Assembly (NCBI RefSeq): GCF_019443965.1
Contig: NZ_CP040814.1
Location: 62,001-126,000 of the forward strand
Direction: 5' to 3'
Length of the DNA: 64,000 bases
DNA from: Salinibacterium sp. M195
GTDB lineage: Bacteria > Actinomycetota > Actinomycetes > Actinomycetales > Microbacteriaceae
Positions 44,436 through 53,880 of the stretch are shown in pieces (within the stretch, counting starts at the first letter, position 1; the number at the start of each line of letters is the position of its first letter). The position numbers were made by a program, and so were the translations under genes. Under the pieces are notes generated by a model. The model searched no databases. It saw only the letters and a list, made by a program, of their open reading frames with translations, and was not told the origin of the DNA.

Positions 44436-45485
44436 CTAGGCCAGTTCGCGAATCGCTGCGATGAAGGCGTCGATGTCTTCTTCGACGTGCACGAAAGACA
44501 CCACAATTCGCACCATACCGTGCTGCCCCATGTCGGTGTAAAAGCCGAACCCTCGTTCGAGGAGAGCCGCAGACAGCTCGTCAGGAAAGAGGGCGAAGAG
44601 GATGTTGCTGCCCGGCTCGCTCGTCACGGTCACTCCCGCAACATCCATGATTCCCGCCCGGAGACGTGCAGCCATAGCGTTGGATTGGCGGGCATTGTCG
44701 AGCCACAAGTCATCGGTCAGATAGGCATCGAGTTGGGCAGACTGGAACCGCATCTTCGAGGTGAGCTGGCCGCCGCGCTTGTGGCGAAACGACAGCTCTG
44801 TGGCCAAGGTGGGATCGAAACAGACAATCGCATCAGCGGTTAGGGCGCCGTTCTTTGTGGCTCCGAACGAAAGAATGTCGACCCCGAGTTTCCACGTCAT
44901 TTCGGCAGGACTCACATCTAGAGCGATGAGAGCGTTCGCAAAACGAGCGCCGTCCATATGTACACGCAGGCCAGCCTCGCGAGCGATACTCGTAAGCTCA
45001 CGCAACTCATCGATGCTGTACACGCTGCCGGTCTCTGTGACCTGCGTCAGGCTGAGCACAGAAGCTTGAACGCTGTGCACGTCGCCGACACCGACTTTTA
45101 CTGCCGCGCGCAACTCATCCGGATCGATCTTGGAGTGGTCGCCACCGAGCAGCACGATCTTCGACCCATCCGTGAAGAATTCAGGAGCGCCAGCCTCGTC
45201 GTTGTGGATGTGGCTATCAGCGTGCGCGAGGATGCTTCCCCACGGACGCGTGAGTGCTGCCAGACCGATGCCATTCGCAGCCGACCCCGTGCCGACCGGA
45301 AACACATCAAGTTGACACTCGAAGGCGTCTGCCATCTTGGCGCGCATCTGAGCAGTGAGCGGATCATTGCCGTAAGGGGTCGACGGGCCAGCGGATGCCG
45401 CTACAACAGCGTCTAAAATCTGGGGTGAAGCACCGGCAGCGTTGTCACTCAAATAGCCGCGCAGGAGGGAATCGGTCGAAGTCAT
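44436..45485 (-). CDS. ltaE: low-specificity L-threonine aldolase
   Basis: A 349-residue PLP enzyme of fold type I from MTSTDSLLRGYLSDNAAGASPQILDAVV. Key parts: VFPVGTGSAANGIGLAALTRPWGSILAHADSHIHNDEAGAPEF (only the phosphate-binding GTGSAANG and the stacking His are essential), RVHMDGARFANALIAL with the Asp that pairs with PLP, and DILSFGATKNGALTADAIV with the Schiff-base Lys. It cleaves threonine or allo-threonine to glycine and acetaldehyde. A second threonine route (tdh–kbl) lies at 53.9–56.2 kb. Confidence 0.9.
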   Translation of the reverse strand: MTSTDSLLRGYLSDNAAGASPQILDAVVAASAGPSTPYGNDPLTAQMRAKMADAFECQLDVFPVGTGSAANGIGLAALTRPWGSILAHADSHIHNDEAGAPEFFTDGSKIVLLGGDHSKIDPDELRAAVKVGVGDVHSVQASVLSLTQVTETGSVYSIDELRELTSIAREAGLRVHMDGARFANALIALDVSPAEMTWKLGVDILSFGATKNGALTADAIVCFDPTLATELSFRHKRGGQLTSKMRFQSAQLDAYLTDDLWLDNARQSNAMAARLRAGIMDVAGVTVTSEPGSNILFALFPDELSAALLERGFGFYTDMGQHGMVRIVVSFVHVEEDIDAFIAAIRELA

Positions 45486-45744
45486 GGCAGCTTTCTGTAA
45501 CGAAGAATGTGATGTCAATCGATGGTAGCTGTCGTCGGCTGCGCGGGATAGGGAGATTCTCGAGGCTGTGGAATCACGTCGCTTAAGCCTCGAATGTTAA
45601 GAGAAAGCAAACTGCTCGGATGAGGGGTCGACAGATGCCGCCAAGAGGGGTTGAATCTAAGTGAGCACCACCCGCACAGCAGCGGGTAACCTCCAAGCAG
45701 TGTCTGAGGTCTTCAATAGTGTGAACTCGAAGGAGTAGAAAACT

Positions 45745-46011
45745 ATGACGATAGCCGCGCCCCGGCCGACCGAAGGTCCCGCAGACCGAGCACGCCCCGC
45801 CGTAGCTTGGACGAGCATTCAAGCAGGACTTTGGGTGGGTAATGCTGGCGGAGAATTCGCTGGCATGATCGAACGAAACTCCACTGGCGAGTACTTCATT
45901 ACCGACAATCGGGCACACCCCCTCGGTACTTGCCAGACGCTCGACGAAGCAAAAGCCCGGCATCAGCGCCAGTTCCAATCGGCGCCGGCTCAGTCACAGG
46001 CAAAGATTTAG
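45745..46011 (+). CDS. small hypothetical protein
   Basis: An 88-residue protein with a strong ribosome binding site (GAAGGAG) before the ATG. After a disordered N-terminus, AVAWTSIQAGLWVGNAGGEFAGMIERNSTGEYFITDNRAHPLGTCQTLDEAKARHQRQF predicts a small beta-hairpin unit followed by a helix. No signal peptide or membrane helix. Family not recognised; likely a lineage-specific conserved protein. It is flanked by about 150–260 bases on each side and appears to be single. Confidence 0.6.
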   Translation: MTIAAPRPTEGPADRARPAVAWTSIQAGLWVGNAGGEFAGMIERNSTGEYFITDNRAHPLGTCQTLDEAKARHQRQFQSAPAQSQAKI

Positions 46012-46164
46012 AGTCAATTTCGAGCAGAGTGCATCGGCACCTGTTTCTGCACCCTTTCACCACAGCTCGGCCAATTAGAATCACCCCATGAGCCGGGAAA
46101 CGATCACGTGTCGAACACAGGCGCACGAACACCCTCGGCGACAGCCTGATCTCGGAGCACTCTG

Positions 46165-47079
46165 ATGGGCGCCGGGCACGACCACGCTGGCGGCACGAGC
46201 AACCGCACCCGGTTGCTGATTGCCTTCATCATCACCGTTGGGGTTGTCATTGCTCAAGCAATCGGCGCCATTGTGACCGGCAGCCTCGCACTGCTCGTCG
46301 ACACCGCGCACATGCTCACCGACTCCGTGGGCCTCCTGATGGCGCTGCTCGCCGCGGGGCTCATGCAGCGCCCGGCAACGAGCAAGCACTCGTGGGGCCT
46401 TAAGCGCACCGAAGTGCTGAGCGCTATGGCTCAGTCGACTCTGCTTTTCGCGGTGGGGATCTATGCCCTGGTCGAGGGCGTGCGCCGCCTCTTCGATCCG
46501 CCCGAGATTCAGCCAACCGGCCTTCTCATTTTCGGAATCATTGGGCTCGTTGCCAACCTCGTCGCCATGATCGTGCTCACGGGTGGGCGAAACTCGAACC
46601 TCAACATGAAGGCCGCATTCCTCGAAGTTGTCAACGATGCTCTTGGCTCCGTTGGTGTCATTATCAGCGCCATCGTGATCGCACTCTTTGGCTGGTACCA
46701 AGCGGATGCCGTGGTCGCCATCCTGATCGCCATCCTGATCGTGCCCCGCACCATCATCCTGCTGAAGGCCAGCTTGGGCGTGCTGCTCGAGTCAACGCCG
46801 AAGGGCATCGATCCGGCCGATGTTCGCGCCCACATCATGGCAATGGAGCACGTCACGGACGTGCACGATCTGCACATCACGCGCATCTCATCCGACCTGC
46901 CGGTGCTCACTGCTCATGTCATCGTCGAAGACTCGTGCTTTCGCGACGGGCACGCTGGTGAAATGCTCCCTGCCTTGCAAAAGTGCGTCGCTGAGCACTT
47001 TGAGCTGAGCATCGAGCATTCGACGTTCCAGATCGAGCCCGAAAGCAACATCGGCGAGGAACACGTGCACCACCACTAG
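46165..47079 (+). CDS. cation diffusion facilitator metal exporter
   Basis: A 304-residue CDF protein. Helix 2 carries LLVDTAHMLTDSVGL with the D/H metal-site residues, and helix 5 NMKAAFLEVVNDALGSVGVI with the matching Asn/Asp. The N-terminus GAGHDHAGG and the C-terminus EEHVHHH are His-rich, suggesting Zn or Co. Cytosolic domain from about residue 205 has the usual HVTDVHDLHITRISSDLPVLTAHVIV. It exports divalent metal in exchange for protons. Stand-alone gene. Confidence 0.93.
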   Translation: MGAGHDHAGGTSNRTRLLIAFIITVGVVIAQAIGAIVTGSLALLVDTAHMLTDSVGLLMALLAAGLMQRPATSKHSWGLKRTEVLSAMAQSTLLFAVGIYALVEGVRRLFDPPEIQPTGLLIFGIIGLVANLVAMIVLTGGRNSNLNMKAAFLEVVNDALGSVGVIISAIVIALFGWYQADAVVAILIAILIVPRTIILLKASLGVLLESTPKGIDPADVRAHIMAMEHVTDVHDLHITRISSDLPVLTAHVIVEDSCFRDGHAGEMLPALQKCVAEHFELSIEHSTFQIEPESNIGEEHVHHH

Positions 47080-47148
47080 GCGGATGCCTGCGCCACTCGT
47101 TCTGCGCTGTGCAATCCAGGCCGCAATCAGGGCGGCGCGCGTAATGCG

Positions 47149-48930
47149 TTAGTTCGCGCGTTGCCCTGGAATCGCCTCGAGCAGTTCTTGCGTGTACTCG
47201 TGCTGCGGATTCGACAACACTTCCTGAGCGGTGCCCGCTTCGAGCACCCTGCCGGAGCGCATTACTGCGATGTGGTCGGAAATCTGACGGATCACTCCGA
47301 GGTCGTGCGAGATAAAGAGGTAGCTGAGACCGAATTGCACCTGAAGATCAACCAACAGCTGCAGAATCTGTTCCTGCACCGAGACATCCAGAGCAGAGAC
47401 CGGCTCATCGAGCACGATCAACTCAGGGCCAATAGCCAGCGAACGAGCGATAGCGACGCGCTGGCGTTGACCGCCTGAGAGCTCGGTGGGGCGGCGCTGA
47501 GCGAGCGTGGGGCTCAGGCTCACGTGCTCTAGGAGCTCGCGAGCAACTTCGGCGCGGTGAGTGCGGTCACCCACGCGAAACGCGCGCAACGGCTCAGCAA
47601 TAATCTTCTCGATCGACATCTTCGGATCGAGTGAACCGAAGGGGTTTTGGTAGACAACCTGTACGCGGCGACGCAGTTGGCGCAGCGCTTCGCCTGAAAG
47701 CGAAGTGACATCGGTGCCGTCAAAGCTCACGGTGCCCGAATCGGCCGAGGCGATCCGTGCCGCAATACGCGCGGTCGTCGTCTTGCCCGAACCCGACTCC
47801 CCCACGATCGAGAAAGTCGAGCCGCGCGGCACCACGAATGAGACATCGTCCACCGCGCGCAACACTTGCGAGCCTCCGCCTTGGCGACGGAGAGCGAATG
47901 TCTTGACCAGGCTCGAGACCTCAAGAATGTTGGTGGCTTCAGCGGCATCCGCCCCGCCGGTCTCTGCAGCCGTGGATGCTGAAGCAATAGTTCCCGAAGC
48001 AACGCCCCCGGATGCCGTGGCTGAGCCCGCAAGCTGCGCCAGGCGGGTGTGGGTGAACAGCTTTCCCGCACTTGATTGCTGTTGCTCGCCGAGAGCGGTC
48101 AGCGACGGGGTGAGGCGTCTGCTCGCCAACCCCGGAGCGGATTCCACGAGTTTCTTCGTGTACTCGTGGGTGGGCGAGGAGAGAACTTGCTCGGTGGGGC
48201 CCTGCTCCACAATCTCGCCATTGCTCATCACGGCGACGTAGTCGGCACGGTCGGCGGCGACCGCAAGGTCGTGCGTGACGAGAACGACGGAGGTGTTGTG
48301 GCGGCGCACGAGCTCGTCGATGTTGTCGAGAACGTGGCGTTGCACGGTGACGTCGAGGGCACTCGTCGGCTCGTCCGCAATGACGAGTTGGGGGTTGCAG
48401 GCCCACGCGATTCCGATGAGCACTCGCTGGCGCATGCCGCCAGACAGTTCGTGCGGAAACTGGGTGGCTCGAGCATCCGGGTCAGGCAGCCCGACCTCGT
48501 CGAGGATACGCACGGCTTCTGCTGCCGCTGCTGCCTTGTCGAGCTTGAGGTGCAGGCGCAGGGCTTCGGCGATCTGGTCGCCGACGCGCATGAGCGGGTT
48601 GAGCGACTTGCTGGGGTCTTGCGGCACGAAGCCGATGCGACCACCGCGAATGGAGCGCAGTTCGCGCTCCGACATCGGGCCGAGGTCGCGCCCTTCGAAC
48701 TCGATCGAGCCGCTGTCGATGCGACCTCCGGATGCCAACCGCCGAATCAGCGCCTGCGAGGTCGTGCTTTTGCCCGAGCCCGATTCGCCGACGATCGCCA
48801 CGATCTTGCCACGCGGAACGACGAAGCTGATGCCGCGCACCGCCGCCACAGTACCGGAGCGGGTCGCGTACGAGACGTGCAGATCACGCACGACGAGGAT
48901 GTTGTCGTCAGAAGTCTTCTGCTCAATCAT
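47149..48930 (-). CDS. peptide/nickel-type ABC transporter, fused double ATPase
   Basis: A 593-residue protein with two ATPase halves, corresponding to DppD and DppF fused. First Walker A GESGSGKST in FVVPRGKIVAIVGESGSGKSTTSQAL, signature HELSGGMRQRVLIGIA, Walker B LVIADEPTSALDVT. Second half: SIVGESGSGKTTTARI, ELSGGQRQRVAIARSLA and LIVLDEPVSALDVS. A Ser/Ala-rich linker of about 60 residues joins them. Last gene of the transporter operon, four-base overlap with the preceding permease gene. Confidence 0.94.
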   Translation of the reverse strand: MIEQKTSDDNILVVRDLHVSYATRSGTVAAVRGISFVVPRGKIVAIVGESGSGKSTTSQALIRRLASGGRIDSGSIEFEGRDLGPMSERELRSIRGGRIGFVPQDPSKSLNPLMRVGDQIAEALRLHLKLDKAAAAAEAVRILDEVGLPDPDARATQFPHELSGGMRQRVLIGIAWACNPQLVIADEPTSALDVTVQRHVLDNIDELVRRHNTSVVLVTHDLAVAADRADYVAVMSNGEIVEQGPTEQVLSSPTHEYTKKLVESAPGLASRRLTPSLTALGEQQQSSAGKLFTHTRLAQLAGSATASGGVASGTIASASTAAETGGADAAEATNILEVSSLVKTFALRRQGGGSQVLRAVDDVSFVVPRGSTFSIVGESGSGKTTTARIAARIASADSGTVSFDGTDVTSLSGEALRQLRRRVQVVYQNPFGSLDPKMSIEKIIAEPLRAFRVGDRTHRAEVARELLEHVSLSPTLAQRRPTELSGGQRQRVAIARSLAIGPELIVLDEPVSALDVSVQEQILQLLVDLQVQFGLSYLFISHDLGVIRQISDHIAVMRSGRVLEAGTAQEVLSNPQHEYTQELLEAIPGQRAN

Positions 48931-49724
48931 TCGTCGCCTCCGATCGTTCGCGCTACCCGGTTCACGGCAAGCACGACTACAAGAATTACGGCACCCGGAA
49001 TGATGCTGAGGCCGGGGTTAGTTGCCACGTAGTCACGGCCTGCCGAGACGAGCGCACCCCACTCTGGTGCGGGCGGCGGTGCGCCGAAGCCCAAGAAGGT
49101 GAGGGCCGAGACCGAGAGAATGGCGGTACCCATTTCGAGCGCAGCCATCGCGATCACGGGGCGGGCCGCGTTGGGCAGAACGTGCTGCACGAGAATCGCG
49201 GGCGAACGAACACCGAGCGTTCGAGCCGCTTCGACATACTCTTCACTGCGGATGCGAAGCACTTGCGATCGCATGACGCGAGCAAAGCTGCCGGCGGCTC
49301 CGAGGCCAACGCCGAGGGCGAGCGAGACCGGGCCGAAACCGAGGCTCGCGACGACGATCAGGGCGAGCAGAACTCCGGGAACGGCAATCAGTACATCAAC
49401 GAACCGCATGATGATGAAGTCGGTTCGGCCGCCGACAAAGCCGGAAATGAGACCGACAGCAGCGCCCACGACAACACCGACGACAACCGCGAGGGACGCC
49501 GAGAGCAGCGAGAGTGCTGCTCCATAGATAACGCGGGAGTAGAGGTCGCGACCCAAGTTGTCGGTGCCGAACAGGTATTGGGCGCTCGGCGGCAACAGCC
49601 GGTCGGTCGCGACCGACTCGAAGGGATCGTGAGTTGCGAGCACGCTCGGCGCTAACGACGCCAGAATCGCCAACGCGATAATGATGAGCCCGAAAACGAA
49701 GCCGGGCTTGCGCAGATTCGTCAC
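48927..49724 (-). CDS. peptide-type ABC transporter permease (DppC-like)
   Basis: A 265-residue permease: N-terminal helix GFVFGLIIIALAILASLAPSVLA, FGTDNLGRDLYSRVIYGAALSLLSA with the typical G-T-D-x-x-G-R-D motif, and the coupling EAA-like motif EYVEAARTLGVRSPAILVQHVLPNAARPVI. Overlaps both neighbours by four bases. Forms a heterodimeric channel with the DppB-like subunit. Confidence 0.94.
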   Translation of the reverse strand: MTNLRKPGFVFGLIIIALAILASLAPSVLATHDPFESVATDRLLPPSAQYLFGTDNLGRDLYSRVIYGAALSLLSASLAVVVGVVVGAAVGLISGFVGGRTDFIIMRFVDVLIAVPGVLLALIVVASLGFGPVSLALGVGLGAAGSFARVMRSQVLRIRSEEYVEAARTLGVRSPAILVQHVLPNAARPVIAMAALEMGTAILSVSALTFLGFGAPPPAPEWGALVSAGRDYVATNPGLSIIPGAVILVVVLAVNRVARTIGGDE

Positions 49725-50716
49725 TTCTTTGCCCCCAGTCGAGCACGCGAGGGAAGCCCGCCACCGATTCGCGTTCGCGGGTCAATGAAGCCGTAGGCGA
49801 CATCCACGAGCAGGTTGACGAGCGCATAGATCGCGCCCACCACCAGCACGACGCCTTGGATGACGTTGATGTCGCGAGCGAGCACAGCGTTTACGGTCAT
49901 GCGGCCGATTCCGTCACGCGAGAAGACGGTCTCGACGACGGCGGTTCCGCCTGCCAAGTAGCCGATGAGCAATCCGAGAATGGTGATGGAGGGCAGCATT
50001 GCGTTACGCAGCAAGTGCTTCGTAAAGATGCGTCGCGGAGGCACACCCTTCGCGACGGCCGTGAAGACAAAGGGGCTGTTCTGGGCTTCGAGCACGGCAG
50101 AAGAGAAGACCTGGAAGAAGAGGGCACCGACGGGCAGAGCGAGCGTGATCGCGGGCAGGATTGCCGCGTCCCAGCTGCGAGCGCCGGCCGAGGGCAACCA
50201 GCCGAGGGAGAAAGCGAAGACGCTGATCAGCAGCAGACCGCTCAAGAAGGCGGGCACAGCGATCCCGAATGGGGGAATCTGCAGCAGCAGTTGGCGCAGC
50301 CACGGCCACGGTGCTGCGTAGGCCAAGAAAGTGATGAGAACGGCGGAAGTCACACCGAAGAGCAGGGCGAGGGAGGCGATCTGTACGCTGAACGGGAAGG
50401 CCCGGGCGATCATCTCGGTCACGGGAACACCGGTAGAGATGGAGACGCCAAGGTCTCCCTGAGCCGCCGCGATGAGGTGGCCGAAGTACTGCTGCCAGAG
50501 CGAACCGTCGAGGCCGTACTGCACGCGCAGGGCGTCGAGCTCAGCCGGATCGATGACCGTTGATGCGCCGCCCTTTGCTGCAAGGGCGGCGATCAACGGG
50601 TCACCGGGCAGGAAATGGACCAGCACGAAAACGAGCGTGTAGGTAGCCACAACAACGAACAGGAACTGTCCGAGTTTGGGCAGCAAGTAGCCTGCCCAGG
50701 CTTTCACCTGTGTCAC
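49721..50716 (-). CDS. peptide-type ABC transporter permease (DppB-like)
   Basis: A 331-residue permease with the N-terminal FLFVVVATYTLVFVLVHFLPGDPL, characteristic of DppB/OppB, and the coupling region FTAVAKGVPPRRIFTKHLLRNAMLPSITILGLLIGYLAGGTAVVETVFSRDGIGRM. Six helices expected. Between the solute-binding protein gene and the second permease gene. Confidence 0.94.
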   Translation of the reverse strand: MTQVKAWAGYLLPKLGQFLFVVVATYTLVFVLVHFLPGDPLIAALAAKGGASTVIDPAELDALRVQYGLDGSLWQQYFGHLIAAAQGDLGVSISTGVPVTEMIARAFPFSVQIASLALLFGVTSAVLITFLAYAAPWPWLRQLLLQIPPFGIAVPAFLSGLLLISVFAFSLGWLPSAGARSWDAAILPAITLALPVGALFFQVFSSAVLEAQNSPFVFTAVAKGVPPRRIFTKHLLRNAMLPSITILGLLIGYLAGGTAVVETVFSRDGIGRMTVNAVLARDINVIQGVVLVVGAIYALVNLLVDVAYGFIDPRTRIGGGLPSRARLGAKK

Positions 50717-50757
50717 GACTGACGCTCTTTCATGCTGGTCACATCACCTAGTGAGAG

Positions 50758-52344
50758 TTATTCCGAGACGCTGACGTCGTACATGATCAGGCGCGACGAC
50801 GAGTCGAAGGTCAGACCAGAAACGTTAGCGGTTGAGGCGTGCACCTGAGCAACTTCGAGAAGCGGGATCAGGTACGCACGGTCAATAATCATCTCCTGAA
50901 TGTCGGCGATGAGTGCTGTGCGCTCGGTGGTGTCTGCCGTGGTTGCCTGCTCGGTGAGGAGCGCTTCCAGTTCAGCGTCGTCGATGATGGCCCACTTCGA
51001 GACAGCATCCTTCGAGAACGTGACCCGCAAAACGTCGGGGTCAGTGCGCGTGAGGCTGGCGCTCAAGAAGTCGTAGTCACCGGTCGCGATGGCTCCGAAG
51101 AAGTCTCCGGCGGTCACGATGTTGAGCTGCAGGTCGATGCCAGCCTTGGCGAGCTGAATCTGAGTTGCCTCAAGAACATCCTGGCCGTAGAAGGCGGTAA
51201 CGCTCATGGTGAGACGCTGGCCGTCCTTCTCGCGGATGCCGTCAGAGCCGACGACCCAACCGTTGTCGTCGAGCAGGTCGGTGGCTGCATCCAGGTCATA
51301 CGCCATAGCGTCTGCCTGGCTGCTGTATCCCGGGGTAGCGGAGCTCAGCGCGCTCGAAGCGGGCTCTGACTGCGACGAACCGGTGAGTGCGGTGATTTCT
51401 GCACGGTCGGTAGCGAGCAGCATTGCCTTACGCACGATCTCGTCGCTGACGACGGGACGAGTGGTGTTGGGCACGAGGCTCGTGGGCATTCCGGGGTTTC
51501 CGCGAGCGTAGATGGTGTAGTCCGCGGTGTCGAAGCGGGTTTCATCTACAGCCGGAAGGTCCTGGATGATGTCGAATTCGCCGGTCTGGAGCCCACCGGT
51601 GCGCACGCCTGCCTCAGGCGTGATCGGGAACGTGACGGTGTCAACGAGTGCTTCACCGCTGTGGCCACGAAGTTCGGATGCCCAGTCGTAGCCGACACGC
51701 TTGGCGATCACGACAGAGTCGTTAGCCACGTAGGAGTCGATCGTGAACGGGCCGGTGCCGACGACAGTCTGGCAACGGTCTTCGGGGCTGAGCTCGGTGG
51801 TGGCGTCAGAGACGAGGCCGAGCGTGATGGTGCTTGCGCCCTGCAAGAACTGGGCGTTCGACGACTCGAAGTTCACCGTCACCGTGTTCTCGTCGACAGC
51901 AGTGCTGCCTTCATAGCCGGCGAGGTACTGCGAGGCGAGGGATGCGGTGGAACCCATCTCGAAGAGAGCATCGAGGTTCTTAACCACGGTGTCTGCCGTC
52001 AGCGCGGTCTCATCGCTGAAGGTGACGTCATCGCGCAGCTGGAAGGTGAACTCAGTCAGGTCATCGTTGGTTTCCCAGCTCTCCGCGAGCCACGGCACCA
52101 ATTCGCCGGTTTCGGCATCCTGATCAATGAGCGAGTCGACAACCTGGCGGCCAATGTTGAGCGCGGTGGTGAGGGTGACCTGCTGGGGGTCGAGGCAGAC
52201 GGGGTCGCCCGTGACTGCCATCGTGATATCCGTTTTGGGCGAAGCGGCTGGCCCTGCCGCGCAAGAGGCCAACAGGCCCAGTGCGGCAAGCGCTCCGATG
52301 GGGGCAATGCCCCAGCGAAGTACTCGGTTTTTCGGGGAGTTCAT
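50758..52344 (-). CDS. peptide-type ABC transporter substrate-binding lipoprotein
   Basis: A 528-residue SBP family 5 protein; start at 52344 because AAAGGA lies before that ATG. Signal GIAPIGALAALGLLASC with lipobox. Mature domain: AVTGDPVCLDPQQVTLTTALNIGRQVVDSLIDQDAETGELVPWLAESWETNDDLTEFTFQLRDDVTFSDETALTADTVVKNL is the standard beginning (only its LDPQ, ESWE and LRDDVTFSD cores are diagnostic). The family binds peptides, nickel, or glycosides; an amidohydrolase gene upstream suggests an amide or N-acyl substrate (inference). Confidence 0.93.
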   Translation of the reverse strand: MNSPKNRVLRWGIAPIGALAALGLLASCAAGPAASPKTDITMAVTGDPVCLDPQQVTLTTALNIGRQVVDSLIDQDAETGELVPWLAESWETNDDLTEFTFQLRDDVTFSDETALTADTVVKNLDALFEMGSTASLASQYLAGYEGSTAVDENTVTVNFESSNAQFLQGASTITLGLVSDATTELSPEDRCQTVVGTGPFTIDSYVANDSVVIAKRVGYDWASELRGHSGEALVDTVTFPITPEAGVRTGGLQTGEFDIIQDLPAVDETRFDTADYTIYARGNPGMPTSLVPNTTRPVVSDEIVRKAMLLATDRAEITALTGSSQSEPASSALSSATPGYSSQADAMAYDLDAATDLLDDNGWVVGSDGIREKDGQRLTMSVTAFYGQDVLEATQIQLAKAGIDLQLNIVTAGDFFGAIATGDYDFLSASLTRTDPDVLRVTFSKDAVSKWAIIDDAELEALLTEQATTADTTERTALIADIQEMIIDRAYLIPLLEVAQVHASTANVSGLTFDSSSRLIMYDVSVSE

Positions 52345-52488
52345 ACTCGGTCCTTTCAGTGCTGTCGACACAACGTGGTGAGCGTTGCGGTGGTACTGCG
52401 GAATGCGATGCGGATGCTGGTGGTGCTGGCCATGCGGGTGCTGCTGGAGGTAGTACTGCTGTTACTGCTGGTTGAACTAGTGAGGCGA

Positions 52489-53721
52489 TTACTGCGGGAG
52501 TTCTCCGAACACGACAACACCGCGCGAGACAACCGCGACGATGTTTTCGGTTCGAAGTTGAGTGATGTCTTCCCACGGACGACCCTTGAGCACGACAAAG
52601 TCAGCGCCCCATCCGGTCGCGAGGGTTCCAACCTTGTCTGCCATGCCGATCGCATCAGCAGCATCAGAGGTGGCGGACTGCAGCGCACGTTCGGCGCTCC
52701 ATCCGAACATCTCGGCCATCAGACGCACTTCTTCCATCTGATCGCCGAATTTCACGAAGATGCCATTGGCATCGGTGCCGAGCACGAAGCGCACACCGGC
52801 GCGACCTGCTGCGGCGAAGTTGGTGTTGCGCTCGATCACGACGGCCTGCGCTTTTTCTTGAGCCTCAGCCGAGACGGGGATGCGGGCTTCCGCGATCACG
52901 TCGTTGATCATGAGCGTGGGAGCAACCGAGATGTTGCGCTCGAGCAGCGTTGGCCACTGCTCTGGCGTGATGCCGGTGCCGTGTTCGAGAGAGTCGACTC
53001 CGGCATCCAAGGCAATCTGGTTGCCCTCAGTGGAGTGACTGTGCGCCGCGACCTTGAGCCCGAGCGCGTGGGCCTCGTCAAGAGTTGTCTCGATTTCGGC
53101 GGTCGTCTGGTTGCGCCAGCCGACCTTGTCACCGGTGGAGAGCACTCCCCCGCTAGTGAAGATTTTGATGCCATCGACCCCGGCGCGAGCGTATTCGCGT
53201 ACAAGTTTGCGGCACTCGTCTGGGCTATCGGCAGTGGGGGTGCGGTGCGGGTAGTGCGGCGGAATGAAGAGGTCGCCATGACCAGCAGTCATGCCGACGG
53301 GGCCGTGCACAAGAATGCGCGGGCCCGGCTGGATGCCCTGGTCAAACGCGCGCTTGACGGCCAGTTGACGTCCGTCTCCGGCCAGATCGCGCAGCGTGGT
53401 CACTCCGTTGCGCGCTGCCTGGTGGGCGTTCGCCGCGATGTGGAAGACCTGTTCTTCCCACGGCGTCATCAGCGGCCACGAGACCCAGTCGACCTTGCCC
53501 GGCCCGGCGTAACCGCCGAGGTGAACGTGCGTGTCAACAAGCCCCGGAATCACGCTGTATTCGGATGCCGTGGTTGAGGCATCCGAGTCGGTGGCGGCCG
53601 TCTCGGCAACGGTTTCTACCGCGTCGATCCGGTCACCGGTCCAGCTGAGGGAGCCAATGCCGTGCGCGGCCGTTCCATCCCATAGCGATATTCCCTCGAT
53701 GCGCTGGGATATTTCGGTCAC
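52489..53721 (-). CDS. metal-dependent amidohydrolase (imidazolonepropionase/Xaa-Pro-type)
   Basis: A 410-residue amidohydrolase. Motifs: VIPGLVDTHVHLGG with the metal-binding H-x-H, GIKIFTSGG where Lys would be the bridging residue, LKVAAHSHSTEGNQIALDAGVDSLEHGTGI with further metal His, and FVLGTDANG with the catalytic Asp. Start GTG at 53721 is preceded by GAAGGAG; the open frame extends only to a TTG five codons earlier. Cytosolic. First gene of the unit with the ABC transporter; probably hydrolyses the imported compound. Divergent from tdh with a HutC-like operator in the gap. Confidence 0.9.
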   Translation of the reverse strand: MTEISQRIEGISLWDGTAAHGIGSLSWTGDRIDAVETVAETAATDSDASTTASEYSVIPGLVDTHVHLGGYAGPGKVDWVSWPLMTPWEEQVFHIAANAHQAARNGVTTLRDLAGDGRQLAVKRAFDQGIQPGPRILVHGPVGMTAGHGDLFIPPHYPHRTPTADSPDECRKLVREYARAGVDGIKIFTSGGVLSTGDKVGWRNQTTAEIETTLDEAHALGLKVAAHSHSTEGNQIALDAGVDSLEHGTGITPEQWPTLLERNISVAPTLMINDVIAEARIPVSAEAQEKAQAVVIERNTNFAAAGRAGVRFVLGTDANGIFVKFGDQMEEVRLMAEMFGWSAERALQSATSDAADAIGMADKVGTLATGWGADFVVLKGRPWEDITQLRTENIVAVVSRGVVVFGELPQ

Positions 53722-53769
53722 GAATGGCTCCTTCAACTTATGATTCGTATGACGCTAGCAGAAGAGTGG

Positions 53770-53785
53770 CACTTGTAAACAAGTG
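53770..53785. promoter_or_regulatory. HutC-type GntR operator candidate (CACTTGT-AA-ACAAGTG)
   Basis: Two perfect 7-bp arms around AA. The core TTGTAAACAA fits the GT-N-AC pattern of HutC/UTRA GntR operators. It stands between the divergent amidohydrolase–ABC and tdh–kbl–gntR units, so the UTRA regulator at 56164 is the likely binder. Confidence 0.65.
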
Positions 53786-53880
53786 ACAGTACCCTGAAAC
53801 ACAGCAGCGGACACGTCGAATGAGGCGCGCCACAAGCGCGATTCACGCGCCGGTGTCGCGCCGCCTGAGAGGAATCAACG

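Noticed and set aside
52381..52488. Ser/Thr-rich frame in the gap between the amidohydrolase and SBP genes
   Set aside because: Low-complexity CTG/GTG-type repeats only; no start signal, so treated as spacer.
51661..53577. 638-codon plus-strand open frame
   Set aside because: Antisense to the solute-binding protein and the amidohydrolase, both with full motifs; it is a by-product of high GC in third positions.
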